From an uncultured Verrucomicrobiota bacterium (GTDB lineage Bacteria; Verrucomicrobiota; Verrucomicrobiia; Verrucomicrobiales; Verrucomicrobiaceae): a stretch of 64,000 bases of DNA. The stretch is from assembly GCA_903838675.1 (NCBI GenBank), contig CAILZI010000103.1, forward strand, positions 19,318-83,317, given 5' to 3'. The stretch's first letter is position 1. Every line of letters starts with the position of its first letter. A model generated the notes under the pieces. That model was given only the letters and a program-made list of their open reading frames with translations, ran no database searches and had not been told where the DNA came from. The position numbers and the translations under genes were made by a program. Positions 15,778 to 24,918 of this stretch are shown one piece after another.

Positions 15778-16347
15778 ATGAACTCCCTGAGACTTCGCAT
15801 CTTGTTTCCCCTCTGGCTCTTCGGCTTTTTGCCGGCCATGGGAGCCACCCGCATGATGGGGCAGCCGCTCGAATGGTTCTTCGGCATCACAGGCGTCCTT
15901 CTCGGCGGTGGTGTGTTCCTGGCTGCTTATCTGATTTCCGGCTGGCTGCTCAAACCAACCACGGCTGTCATGAAGGGCACCACGGCGGTGCTGCGGGGTG
16001 TTCCTCCAGATGCCCAGTCCGCTGAATGGCTGCCTGCCGATTTTTGGAAGCTGCGCTGTGACATCAACATGATCTTCGCCAAGCAGCGCCAGGCGCTCAA
16101 TGCCGCCGAGCAGCATGCCTGCCAGACGGCGCAGCGCCTGCTCAATGCTGAACGCCTGCTGCGTGAGGCATTCACTGCTCTGCAGGGCCTGTTTGCCGCC
16201 AGCGATGAGGGCGTCCTCGTGGTGGATGCCCAGGGCTCCATCATCGCTTCGAATGCGAGACTTGATGATTTCCTCGGCAAGCCGGTCGAAGAAGTCGCAG
16301 GACGTGATTCCACGCGCATTCTCAATGCGCTGATCGAACGCTTTTGA
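15778..16347 (+). CDS. sensor histidine kinase, N-terminal part (before frameshift site)
   Basis: A 189-residue frame with two hydrophobic spans (about residues 7-23 and 33-55), a HAMP/linker helix, and the first half of a PAS domain (residues about 135-189: ASDEGVLVVDAQGSIIASNA). It stops at TGA 16345-16347 in the middle of the PAS domain. The missing half of that domain continues in the +1 frame directly afterwards, as RF then [11 protein letters not shown], so this and the next entry are one gene product split at TTT-TGA. It could be programmed frameshifting, a natural mutation or a sequencing error. Confidence 0.82.
   Translation: MNSLRLRILFPLWLFGFLPAMGATRMMGQPLEWFFGITGVLLGGGVFLAAYLISGWLLKPTTAVMKGTTAVLRGVPPDAQSAEWLPADFWKLRCDINMIFAKQRQALNAAEQHACQTAQRLLNAERLLREAFTALQGLFAASDEGVLVVDAQGSIIASNARLDDFLGKPVEEVAGRDSTRILNALIERF
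16342..16347 (+). other. UUU-UGA frameshift site
   Basis: At 16342-16347 the zero-frame codons are TTT TGA. A P-site tRNA-Phe can slip +1 from UUU to UUU (bases 16343-16345) with full re-pairing, and the next +1 codon is GAA, which resumes the PAS sequence. Purine-rich AAGAAAAGG follows. The geometry resembles the prfB +1 site (CUU UGA) but without its upstream Shine-Dalgarno being evident. Confidence 0.5.
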
Positions 16348-16357
16348 AGAAAAGGCC

Positions 16358-17788
16358 GTGATCACCGCTTGGATCGAAAAAACCTCCGCCAGCCTCGAAG
16401 GTCAGGATGAAACGCCGCCGCTTGTCTCCACTGACAACCGTGTTTTCTCCCTGCGCTCCAGCCCGATGCGCACCGATGTCGGTGAGGTGATTGGACGCAT
16501 TTGGATCGTCAAAGACCGCTCCGAAATGAGGGTTCTGGAGAATCAGCTTCGCGAATCGCAGAAAATGGGAACGATTGGCCAGCTTGCCGGCGGCATCGCC
16601 CATGACTTCAACAACCTTCTCACGGCCATTCGTGGCAACCTGACCCTCGCAGAACTCACTCCCGCTTCCAATCAGGCCGGAGTGCGTGACAAGCTGCAAA
16701 ACGCCAACCACGCCACCACGCGTGCGGCGGAACTCGTCAAATCACTCCTCGGCTACTCACGCCGCAGCACCGGTGTCGCCATGCGCAAGGCCACCAATCT
16801 CAAACGCCTCCTGGCCGATGTGCAGAACCTCCTCAAGCACAGCGTCGATCCGCGTGTCACCATTCAAATGCGCGGCGGCATGGACGCTTCCTACGCGACC
16901 GGAGACGCCACGCAGATCGAGCAGGTCATGCTCAATCTCTGCCTCAACGCCCGGGATGCGCTGCCTGCTGACAAAGGCGTGATCGAAATCGCCGTCGAGA
17001 ACGTCACCCATCGCATGCCCTCAAAAACAGCCGAGAGCAATGAGTCGGCCGACTTCGTCATGCTCGTGGTGCGTGACAACGGCCACGGCATCTCTGAAGA
17101 GCACCGTCAGCGCATCTTTGAGCCCTTCTTTACGACAAAGGCTGGCAGCAAGGGCACCGGACTCGGCCTCTCCACCGCGCAGGACATTGTGCGTGAGCAC
17201 GGTGGCTGGATCGAGTTTGACAGCGAAGTGGGGCGCGGCAGCGAGTTCCGTGTGTTTCTCCCCCGATTGCTCAATCCCGAACAGACCGAGGAGGAGATTC
17301 CGATCGACAACGGGCCCGCCATCAATGCACCTATTGGCGCTCAGACCACCATTTTGGTCGTGGACGACGAGGCCCCGGTACGCTCCATCGCCATGAACAT
17401 GCTCGGTTTCCTCGGTTACCGTGTCCTTGAAGCTTGTGACGGCCAGCAGGCGCTCGACATTCTCCTGCGCAGCAAGGAGAAGGTGGACGCCGTCCTGCTT
17501 GACATCTACATGCCCAAACTTTCCGGCCGTGACACCTTTAAAGAACTGCGTGCCGTCGGCAATGAAGTGCCAGTCGTTGTTTGCAGCGGTTTTGTCATCG
17601 ATCCCGATGAGTTTACCATCCTCAGCCAGGGCCGGACACCGCCGGTGGACATCATGCTCAAGCCCTACTCGCTGGACGGTTTGAGCAAGGCCCTCGCCAA
17701 AGCCGTGCAAAAACCGCAGGCGGCGGCGCCTGCTTTTGAGCTCACTGCCAGCCGCGTTCCGCAGCAGGCCGCCATGCTCGTTTCTTAA
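16358..17788 (+). CDS. hybrid histidine kinase core with C-terminal receiver domain
   Basis: Continuation of the sensor kinase in the +1 frame (also open from 16346). It has the end of the PAS domain, a HisKA box [17 protein letters not shown] with the phospho-accepting His, N-box [12 protein letters not shown]1/G2 boxes VRDNGHGIS and [13 protein letters not shown], and from about residue 330 a receiver domain [12 protein letters not shown] with phospho-Asp in [12 protein letters not shown]. It can autophosphorylate and relay within itself. If translated alone, the GTG at 16358 with AAAAGG just before would give 476 residues without membrane anchor. No separate response regulator is adjacent. 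Input signal unknown. Confidence 0.87.
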   Translation: MITAWIEKTSASLEGQDETPPLVSTDNRVFSLRSSPMRTDVGEVIGRIWIVKDRSEMRVLENQLRESQKMGTIGQLAGGIAHDFNNLLTAIRGNLTLAELTPASNQAGVRDKLQNANHATTRAAELVKSLLGYSRRSTGVAMRKATNLKRLLADVQNLLKHSVDPRVTIQMRGGMDASYATGDATQIEQVMLNLCLNARDALPADKGVIEIAVENVTHRMPSKTAESNESADFVMLVVRDNGHGISEEHRQRIFEPFFTTKAGSKGTGLGLSTAQDIVREHGGWIEFDSEVGRGSEFRVFLPRLLNPEQTEEEIPIDNGPAINAPIGAQTTILVVDDEAPVRSIAMNMLGFLGYRVLEACDGQQALDILLRSKEKVDAVLLDIYMPKLSGRDTFKELRAVGNEVPVVVCSGFVIDPDEFTILSQGRTPPVDIMLKPYSLDGLSKALAKAVQKPQAAAPAFELTASRVPQQAAMLVS

Positions 17789-17877
17789 GCACAAGCGAAA
17801 TTTGTTGAGGTGAACCGTCTGCCGGCGGCCATCTTTCCCCTTTTCGATTGCCGCAAAGGCGCTACCATCCGCGCCCC

Positions 17878-19236
17878 ATGATCAAAGTCGGCCTCGTATC
17901 CCTCGGTTGCGCGAAAAATCTCATCGACTCGGAAATCATGATCGGCCACCTCCAGCAGGCTGGCATGGTCATGACACCTGAGCCCGATCTCGCGGATGTA
18001 CTCATCGTGAACACCTGTTCGTTCATCGACATGGCCAAGAAGGAGAGCGTTGGTGCGGTGCATGACGCCGTGGATCAGCGGGCGGGCTCGAAAAAGCGCG
18101 CGCGTCAGAAAATCATTGTCGCTGGCTGCCTCTCGCAGCGTTTCTCGACGGAACTCCCGGGCCTCATGCCTGAAGTGGATGCCTTCATCGGTTTGGATCA
18201 GATCACCCAGGTCGCCCCCATCATTCAGAAGCTCATGGGCACCAAGGAGCACGAGCAGGAAAACCACGTCACCCGCCAGCCGCAGTACATCCCGGATTAC
18301 GACACGCCGCGCTTTCGCCTCACGCCGCAGCACATGGCCTACATCAAGATCGCCGAAGGCTGCAATCATCCGTGCTCCTTTTGCATCATTCCGCGCATTC
18401 GTGGCCGCCACCGCAGCCGTACGCAGGAAAGCATCATCAAAGAGGCGCAGCAGCTCATCGCCAGCGGGGTCAAGGAGATCAATCTCATCTCCCAGGACAC
18501 CACCTACTTCGGCATGGACAAATGGACGGAAGAGCGCCCCAAGCCACGCAGCGGCGTCGATTCCACCAAAGGTGAATCCCTTTCCTCCCTCATCCGCGAG
18601 CTCAACAAGATCGAAGGCGACTTCTGGATCCGCCTCCTCTACACGCATCCCGCGCATTGGAGCGACGACCTCATCCAGGCCATTGCCGAGAGCCCCAAAG
18701 TCGCCCGATACATCGACATGCCGCTGCAGCACATCAGTGACCGCATGCTGGGCCTCATGAAGCGCGAGACCGACGGCGCCTACATTCGCGATCTCATCAA
18801 GCGCATCCGTTCTGGCATTCCCGGCATCGCCATCCGCACCACCTTCATCGTGGGCTTCCCCGGTGAAACCGAGGCCGACTTCAACGAACTGCTGCAGTTC
18901 ATCCAGGACACGAAGTTTGAACGTGCCGGTGTCTTCAACTATTCCCGCGAGGAAGACACCCGTGCTGCGAAGATGGAAGATCAAATCCACCACATGACCC
19001 GCAAGGCCCGCTGGAACGAGGCCATGCGCGCCATTCAGCGCAGCATCGAAGGCTTCAACACCACGCAGGTCGGCCGCAAGATGCGTGTGCTCGTTGAGGA
19101 GCCCGGCGTTGCCCGCAGCGAGATGGACGCCCCTGACATCGACACCACCGTTTTCGTGAACAAGAAGCTTCCTGTTGGCAGCTTCGCTGACATCACTGTC
19201 AAAGAGTGGCGCGGGTACGATCTGGTGGCGGCCTAG
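17878..19236 (+). CDS. rimO: ribosomal protein S12 methylthiotransferase RimO
   Basis: A 452-residue methylthiotransferase that modifies an Asp of ribosomal protein S12. The N-terminal UPF0004 cluster cysteines are in SLGCAKN, NTCSFI and AGCLSQR; the radical SAM motif is CNHPCSFC; the C-terminal TRAM domain ends in ADITVKEWRGYDLV. SLGCAKNLIDSE and IPRIRGRHRSR are typical of RimO rather than MiaB. The frame is open to 17848; the ATG at 17878 matches the family start. Length is normal. It is followed within 9 bp by a convergent gene. Confidence 0.95.
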   Translation: MIKVGLVSLGCAKNLIDSEIMIGHLQQAGMVMTPEPDLADVLIVNTCSFIDMAKKESVGAVHDAVDQRAGSKKRARQKIIVAGCLSQRFSTELPGLMPEVDAFIGLDQITQVAPIIQKLMGTKEHEQENHVTRQPQYIPDYDTPRFRLTPQHMAYIKIAEGCNHPCSFCIIPRIRGRHRSRTQESIIKEAQQLIASGVKEINLISQDTTYFGMDKWTEERPKPRSGVDSTKGESLSSLIRELNKIEGDFWIRLLYTHPAHWSDDLIQAIAESPKVARYIDMPLQHISDRMLGLMKRETDGAYIRDLIKRIRSGIPGIAIRTTFIVGFPGETEADFNELLQFIQDTKFERAGVFNYSREEDTRAAKMEDQIHHMTRKARWNEAMRAIQRSIEGFNTTQVGRKMRVLVEEPGVARSEMDAPDIDTTVFVNKKLPVGSFADITVKEWRGYDLVAA

Positions 19237-19245
19237 GCCGGTTCG

Positions 19246-20757
19246 TCATTCGGCAGCCTGAGGTCTGAAACGTTCGGCAACGCGGTCTACTCCGCCGCGG
19301 GGTCCGTTCACCGGCTTAAATGCGCCGGATTCCCAACTCGTTTTTTCGGGATAGGGATACAGCGGCATGTCGATTTCGGTTTTGCCCTCCACCACGCGCC
19401 GAGCTTTGAGGGTGTGGGGAGTTTCGCCTTTTTCACGCCAGTTCATCACGAGGCCGAGCATGTCAGGCAGACTGTTGATGCCCGGGCCTGGGCCGTGGCT
19501 CATGCCGGGAACGATGTAGAATTTGCAAAACGCCGCTACTTTTTCGAGAGAGGCGAAGCGTTCGATGACGCGCTCGTAGTAATCGAGTGTGGCATGGTAG
19601 GGCACGCATGAATCGGCGGAACCGGAGATCATGATCAGCTTGCCTCCGCGTTTCTCGAACGGGGTGAGATCCGCATTTTCAGCATTGAGGTAAGGCCCAA
19701 GCGCGGCAGTGTAGGTGTCGATGTCCTTGCCGAAATCAAGGCTCTGCAGGTCTTTGTCTTTGCCGAAGACCCACTGGAAAAGATAGAGGTGCCCGTGGGC
19801 GATCTTGAAGGAACTGCCGAAGGGAATGCCATCGAAGATGCGCTCGCCCGTGATTGCGTGTTTGGGTCCGCCGAACAGCTTTTTGAGGGCTTCAGCGTGC
19901 ATGTCGGTCAGTGTCGGATCTTTCTTTCGCGCCAACGCGATCACCGCCTCGATGTCCTTCTCGGTGCAGCGCGGGTCGGATACGATCTTGCCTGCGGTTT
20001 GGGGGATTTCGCGTGACGCCATGTATTCATTGCCGGCGGCGATCACGTTTTCCTCCTGAGCGCCGGTGAACGGGCATTGGTGGAAGATCTGCTCGTTCCA
20101 GAGGAAATAAGCATGCAGCGGAGTGCGGCAGTGGGCGGGGACATTGGCCACGATGCCGTCGTAATCCTCGGGATAGCGCTGGGCTTCCTGCAGTGCCTGC
20201 TGGCCTCCGGTTGATCCGCCGTTAAAGTAGGAGTATTCAGGAGCGCCGCCGTAATAGGCATGAATGACCTGCTTGGCGCAGGTGGTCATGAGATGGGTGG
20301 CGCGATAACCGAAATCCTTCCAGACATCTGGTTTGCCAATGCCGGAATCTGAATTCGGGGCTGTGCCCATGTCGGTGGTGGCCACGGCATAGCCACGTGC
20401 CATGTAGCCCAGGAGACCTCCCGAATTGATGCGACCGGCTGAACCACCGTTGCCCAGGCCGATGAAGCGCTTGTTCCATTTTTCCGCCTCAGGCAGGCAG
20501 ACTTCCACATTGATGCTGGAATCCTTGCCTGGATTGAGAACGAGCTTCACCACGGTATGTGGCGGCAATTTTTTGTCCGCAGCGGCGCTGATTTCATCTG
20601 CGACCACAATTTTCCCGGCGTCGATTTGAAGCTGCTTGAGCCCAGCAAGCTTGTTCGTATTTTCCGGGGGTGCGGCCAGTGCTGTTATTGTGGCGAATGC
20701 CCCGAGGGAAAAGATTCTGCAAAGCTGCCTGGGAATCCTTGAAGTGTGGTGTTTCAT
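19246..20757 (-). CDS. secreted tannase/feruloyl esterase-family hydrolase
   Basis: A 503-residue protein with a signal peptide (basic start, hydrophobic LGAFATITALA). The alpha/beta hydrolase body follows the tannase family: FNGGSTGGQQALQEAQRYPE around the nucleophile Ser, a SADSCVPYHATLDYY Asp region, and the catalytic His in PGMSHGPGP. In the family the residue before Ser and the residue after His are normally cysteines joined by a disulfide (CS-D-HC); here they are Gly and Gly. The enzyme probably cleaves aromatic or plant-derived esters in the periplasm or outside the cell. Substrate not decidable from sequence. It lies 154 bp downstream of the pseudokinase gene. Confidence 0.83.
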   Translation of the reverse strand: MKHHTSRIPRQLCRIFSLGAFATITALAAPPENTNKLAGLKQLQIDAGKIVVADEISAAADKKLPPHTVVKLVLNPGKDSSINVEVCLPEAEKWNKRFIGLGNGGSAGRINSGGLLGYMARGYAVATTDMGTAPNSDSGIGKPDVWKDFGYRATHLMTTCAKQVIHAYYGGAPEYSYFNGGSTGGQQALQEAQRYPEDYDGIVANVPAHCRTPLHAYFLWNEQIFHQCPFTGAQEENVIAAGNEYMASREIPQTAGKIVSDPRCTEKDIEAVIALARKKDPTLTDMHAEALKKLFGGPKHAITGERIFDGIPFGSSFKIAHGHLYLFQWVFGKDKDLQSLDFGKDIDTYTAALGPYLNAENADLTPFEKRGGKLIMISGSADSCVPYHATLDYYERVIERFASLEKVAAFCKFYIVPGMSHGPGPGINSLPDMLGLVMNWREKGETPHTLKARRVVEGKTEIDMPLYPYPEKTSWESGAFKPVNGPRGGVDRVAERFRPQAAE

Positions 20758-20811
20758 AGCTCAGTCACTGAATGATCTGTTCGGGTTGGAACTGGATGCG
20801 CTTCGATCAAG

Positions 20812-20832
20812 AGCACCCCTCGTGAGGGTGCT
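20812..20832. other. 7-bp inverted repeat between two minus-strand genes
   Basis: AGCACCC and GGGTGCT pair around the 7-nt loop CTCGTGA. It lies in the gap between the pseudokinase and tannase-like genes. It lacks a U-rich run on either strand, so it is not a standard terminator; it might be a transcript-stabilising or attenuating hairpin. Confidence 0.35.
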
Positions 20833-20911
20833 GAAGCACATCGTTGCTTGCAACAGTTGATTGAGCTTTTCCCGCAGACGAGCCTGCTTCGTTAACCGCC
20901 CTTCAAAAGTC

Positions 20912-23779
20912 TCACCGCCTTTTGGAAGTCTTTTTCCGCGCCTTGGTTTGTGCCCGGAGGGCCTCGCTGATTTCTTCAGGGGAAAGGACGATGGCGTGGC
21001 GGATGGTGACTTCTTGCATTGCAGCAACTTCCGTCGGCTGGGGGGGCGGCACTGCTGTAGGTGCGCTGGAAGGGATCATCGGAGGTGCCATGGCTGCTAC
21101 GACCGGCTCAGGCGCTGGTGGGGTAGCTGGGGCAGGAGGTGGAGTTGGGAGATTGGGGGCAATCTCTTTCGAAGGGAGTCCGGCCAAAGCAGGCTTGTTG
21201 TCTTCGGGAACAGTCATGATGGCGCGGCGTACGACAGGTTCAGCCTCGGGTGCCGGCATGCTGTCCTTCGTGTTTTCGGATGCCAATGGCTGAGGTTCTG
21301 GAAGGCTGGCTACCACCATCTTATCAGCGAGTTGATTCTTCTCGGATGTGACATTTTCTGGCAAAGGAGGTGCAGGGGCTTCTGATTTGGGAGTCGCGGG
21401 CACCGAAACATCTGCAATCAGGGCAGGGGGCTGCGATGGCGGGACGGCTGGAAGCTCGCGTACCACCACGGGGATTTTGTGAAGGATGGGCTGAGGCAGC
21501 GTCTGCGAGGGCGGAGTGGCTGTGGGTTTCGGGGTGATCTCTGCGACCTCTTCCTGCAAGGGGACTGTTTCGTTTTGCTTCGAACTTGAAGATGCAGCGA
21601 TCTCCCCGGTGCTGGCATCGGGCAATTCGCCAAAGATCATCCATGCCAGAGCTCCCAGGAGCGTGGCCGTCGCCGCCAGTGCCAGCCACGGAAATCTGAA
21701 CCGGGTGGGCGACTCACGATGGAAATCGAGTGATTGGAGGTCGGCGCTGACAGGGGCGAGGAGGAGGGTTTTCCTCCCGTAGTCCACGGGGTCATCAACC
21801 GGAACTTGGTCTTCCTCAAAATCCGAGACGAAACCTGCGCTCGTGACTTCGTCTGCAGCAAGCGGGTCCTCCACCGAATCCATTTCAAGGCTGGATGCGG
21901 TCAGGAGGTGGGAGAGTCTTTCGATGAAGTCGAGTGGATAGGGCACGGAGCCGCCGCTCAGCACCCGATGCAGGCATTCATGCAGGTAGCCGACCATCAG
22001 CTCAGGCATGCTGGTGGGAAAGTCGGCAATTTCCCGCATTTGACCTTCCCCCGTGAGAAGATAGGCCGCGAGGCAGATGAAGGACCTATGACGCTCTTCA
22101 CGGGCGGCAATCCCGGATGATTCTTCATTCGGGTTGTATTCCCATGGGCTCAGGTCGATCAGCCGGGGCTTGCACAAGCTACGCATCGTCTTGTGCAGGC
22201 GGACTTTAACCACAAATTTCGGCCAGGCGTCCAGCCTCTTTAGATGCAGCCGTTCCAAGTCACGAGGCAAGACTGGGCCGTCATAGCCGACACAGAGCTG
22301 AATATTGGTAGGGTCCAGGTCCACTCGCTGAACGCCGGTTTCGGAAGCCTGCTCCAAGCCGGCAAGGATCTGTCTTAGCAGGGTGATGACTTCTCCGGGA
22401 TTGAGCGTGCCACGTTTCGCCATCAGGGCGCTGAGAGACATGCCCGGCTCACGCGCCTCGGAGAGAAAAGCCCAGTCAGGGCCTTTCCACAGATTCATCA
22501 TGTGCAGGAGGTTGGTCTGCTTTGCCGGATCCTGCCGCCACACCTGGGGTGGAAACGCGGTCAAGTCGGAGTCATGGACGATCCGTTCGGGTGGCAGCAG
22601 ATGCAGAGTGACCGGCATTCCTGCGGAAACATTGACTGCTGAAATAGAGAATGGATGGCAGCCTGAAAGCTCGGGGTTCTGGATACGGAAGCTCGCGCCA
22701 AACAGGGTTTTCAGAGGAATATCCCCCAGCAGCAATGATTGAAGGTGGGAGATGGGAAGTGTGGACGGGTCTGCCACCAGGAGCATCTTGGGATTGCGCG
22801 CCTGAACCAGAGTCACATGCGAACACATCGCTTCACGAACTTCGTCACGCAGTGTTTTTCTTAAAATCGAATGAGCCGCCGGGCTGGTCAGGACAGATTT
22901 GAGGACGAAACGCAGGTTGGCCGGCAGTTCAGCGATGACGCCGAAGTCGTCGGGATTACCTCCCGGATAGGCCTGCCCTGTCATCAGCAGAAACAGCAGA
23001 CGGCAGGCCTCACCCACCAGTCGGGAACTGTGCTGGCCGAAGGCCTCTGACCTTGGCTGTGACAGCCCATAGTCAAACAAGCGGAGCTGCAAGTACTCCT
23101 CTTCTTGGGAGGTGACCAACATCTGGTCCAGACACACGGTTGATAGCAGCTGCCCCTGCTCCTCGGCTCTTCCCAGATCTTGGAGAAGCTGATGCACCAA
23201 GGCCAGCGATGTCACTGTGGGCACGGCTCCGCGCCTCCTGACATATTCCTGGACGAACTCACCGTCATTGAGGTTGGTGACGTAATAGGCCATGCCGTCA
23301 TCCACGCCGACTTCGAGAATGGTCATGAAGGAATGGCCGCGCACGCCTGCGGCCCATTGCAGCAGCTCACAAGTGCGAAGTTGCAGAGCTTCATCGATGA
23401 TTTCCGGTCTCACCTCTGCCTCCTCCAGCGTAGTTTTCGGCTCGTAAAACCTGTGAAGGCAGCTGGCACGAAGCTTTGAGCTTGTGATTGGCTGGCGTCC
23501 TCCGGGCCTGGCGTTGCGCCTTTGTGGCCGCGAGGCCTTCCATTTTCGGCGTGTCTGCCAGCTCACTGGCTTGACCCAGCGTCTCATGGAGAGAGGCTGA
23601 CTTGTGGCAGGAACCGGCGCGGCTTTTCCAGTAAAGATGTGCAGCTCTACCAAACGGCTGTTCCGCTGATCAAAGGCCAGCATAACCACTTCGTCCTGTG
23701 CACGCGGCAGCTTGATCGGCGAGCCATTGCGATGGCTTGCCAAGGCGAGGGATCCAAAGAGTTGAGGCCCTTCAATCAT
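20912..23779 (-). CDS. membrane protein with two kinase-like (pseudokinase) domains and a Pro-rich tail
   Basis: A 955-residue protein using the ATG at 23779 (a longer frame reaches 23860 through AT-rich sequence). Residues about 115-260 look like a degraded protein-kinase fold (YYVTNLNDGEFVQEYVRRRG, then FDYGLSQ near residue 235 in place of DFG). A second one at about 420-600 has ILAGLEQASETGVQRVDLD with PTNIQL near residue 486, echoing the HRDLKPxN loop, and RLIDLSPWEYNP in place of DFG. A single membrane span (about 693-715, FPWLALAATATLLGALAWMI) is followed by about 240 Pro/Ala-rich residues and a basic end. Catalytic Lys and Asp cannot be placed, so I call both pseudokinases. Role unknown; possibly scaffolding or signalling. 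Confidence 0.72.
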   Translation of the reverse strand: MIEGPQLFGSLALASHRNGSPIKLPRAQDEVVMLAFDQRNSRLVELHIFTGKAAPVPATSQPLSMRRWVKPVSWQTRRKWKASRPQRRNARPGGRQPITSSKLRASCLHRFYEPKTTLEEAEVRPEIIDEALQLRTCELLQWAAGVRGHSFMTILEVGVDDGMAYYVTNLNDGEFVQEYVRRRGAVPTVTSLALVHQLLQDLGRAEEQGQLLSTVCLDQMLVTSQEEEYLQLRLFDYGLSQPRSEAFGQHSSRLVGEACRLLFLLMTGQAYPGGNPDDFGVIAELPANLRFVLKSVLTSPAAHSILRKTLRDEVREAMCSHVTLVQARNPKMLLVADPSTLPISHLQSLLLGDIPLKTLFGASFRIQNPELSGCHPFSISAVNVSAGMPVTLHLLPPERIVHDSDLTAFPPQVWRQDPAKQTNLLHMMNLWKGPDWAFLSEAREPGMSLSALMAKRGTLNPGEVITLLRQILAGLEQASETGVQRVDLDPTNIQLCVGYDGPVLPRDLERLHLKRLDAWPKFVVKVRLHKTMRSLCKPRLIDLSPWEYNPNEESSGIAAREERHRSFICLAAYLLTGEGQMREIADFPTSMPELMVGYLHECLHRVLSGGSVPYPLDFIERLSHLLTASSLEMDSVEDPLAADEVTSAGFVSDFEEDQVPVDDPVDYGRKTLLLAPVSADLQSLDFHRESPTRFRFPWLALAATATLLGALAWMIFGELPDASTGEIAASSSSKQNETVPLQEEVAEITPKPTATPPSQTLPQPILHKIPVVVRELPAVPPSQPPALIADVSVPATPKSEAPAPPLPENVTSEKNQLADKMVVASLPEPQPLASENTKDSMPAPEAEPVVRRAIMTVPEDNKPALAGLPSKEIAPNLPTPPPAPATPPAPEPVVAAMAPPMIPSSAPTAVPPPQPTEVAAMQEVTIRHAIVLSPEEISEALRAQTKARKKTSKRR

Positions 23780-24022
23780 AACTAGTCGTGTTCGTATGGA
23801 AAATTTGGTGAATAGACTGCTGCTGCACCATTCTTCTTGAATATGATCTTTGCGACTCATTTGTGCAATGGAAATTATGTATCGTGAAGATATATTTAAA
23901 TAAATTGGCCAGTATGGTTAATGTTGGTTTCGAATTAACTTGGGATACCCATCTGACACGGGGGCTGCAATCAAAACCGCTGTCCGACTTGCTCTCGCAG
24001 GGTCCAGTGGCCATTCTTCACC

Positions 24023-24712
24023 ATGACACGCACCATCCTGGCCATTGGAGCTCATTATGACGACTGTCCCTTCGGCATCCCCGGAACACTGCTCCGGGCC
24101 GTGCAGAAACATCAGCGAGTGGTCATTCTCAGTCTCATAGGTGACTACACAAACTGGCCGCCTGTCAAAGGCCGGGAGCAGGGCCTGCTGGAGCTCTCGA
24201 AACAGCTTGCCGCCGAGCGAGGCATCGAAATGCGCTTTCTCACCTACAAGAGTCTGGGCTTCGAACCGACGCTGGAAACCAAGCGCGCCGTGGCTGAAGT
24301 GGTGGCGGAGGTGAAACCCGACACCGCATTCATGCTTTGGCCTCGTGACCGCCATCCTGACCACGAGGCGGCGAGCGCCATCTGTCATGCGGCTCTGTAT
24401 CAACCGGCACGCCTGTTAGGGCGTGAGGAGGTAAAGACGCCCTCGCGTGTCTATTGGTATGACAACGGCCCCGGGCATACGATCGGGTTCGAGCCGGACA
24501 CCTATGTCGATGTTACCTCTGAATGGCCAGCGGCGGGCGAGTGGCTGGGAAGGCTGATGGCTTACGTGCGCAAGGAAGACTATGACCCGGCCAAGGCGGA
24601 TGCGGCCATGGAGACCAAAAGCGTACTATCCCGTTATCGTGGGCTGGCCTGTGGGGCCAAATACGCCGAAGCTTTCAAAAGCGTGCGGCCGGTGGTGAAC
24701 GCCGAGTTTTGA
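24023..24712 (+). CDS. PIG-L family N-acetyl-sugar deacetylase
   Basis: A 229-residue zinc deacetylase of the LmbE/PIG-L fold, here with the metal motif AHYDD (variant of AHPDD) in the first 15 residues and the downstream RHPDHEAAS that provides the other zinc His. Members remove acetyl from N-acetylglucosaminyl groups on lipids, thiols or antibiotics, or from chitin-derived sugars. It has no signal peptide, so it acts in the cytoplasm. Start at ATG 24023 (MTRTILAIGAHYDD). It contrasts with the dead PIG-L domain of the NagB fusion in this window. Substrate unknown. Confidence 0.87.
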   Translation: MTRTILAIGAHYDDCPFGIPGTLLRAVQKHQRVVILSLIGDYTNWPPVKGREQGLLELSKQLAAERGIEMRFLTYKSLGFEPTLETKRAVAEVVAEVKPDTAFMLWPRDRHPDHEAASAICHAALYQPARLLGREEVKTPSRVYWYDNGPGHTIGFEPDTYVDVTSEWPAAGEWLGRLMAYVRKEDYDPAKADAAMETKSVLSRYRGLACGAKYAEAFKSVRPVVNAEF

Positions 24713-24735
24713 AAACCAACTTGCCATCCCTTGGA

Positions 24736-24811
24736 TGGTACCCCCGGTAGGATTCGAACCTACGACAAATTGATTAAGAGTCAACTGCTCTACCAACTGA
24801 GCTACGGAGGC
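24736..24811 (-). tRNA. tRNA-Lys (CTT)
   Basis: A 76-nt cloverleaf on the minus strand: acceptor GCCTCCG pairs with CGGGGGT (with G-U at 1-72 and at 4-69), the D arm has AGTTGGTAGA, the anticodon loop is CTCTTAA with anticodon CTT, the T arm has GGTTCGAATCC, and A-CCA is encoded at the 3' end. The anticodon reads AAG lysine codons. Confidence 0.95.
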
Positions 24812-24918
24812 ATGTTTGGAACCAAACAGCGTTGGAAGGGAGGGAGTTTTAATCGTGTCTGCGCTCAGTGCAAGTGAGTTTTGCCCTGAGAGGAAAGTTT
24901 GAGGCGGGAAATTGTCCC

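Noticed and set aside
20812..20832. Terminator for the pseudokinase gene
   Set aside because: The 7-bp hairpin has no T-run on either strand; kept only as an inverted repeat.
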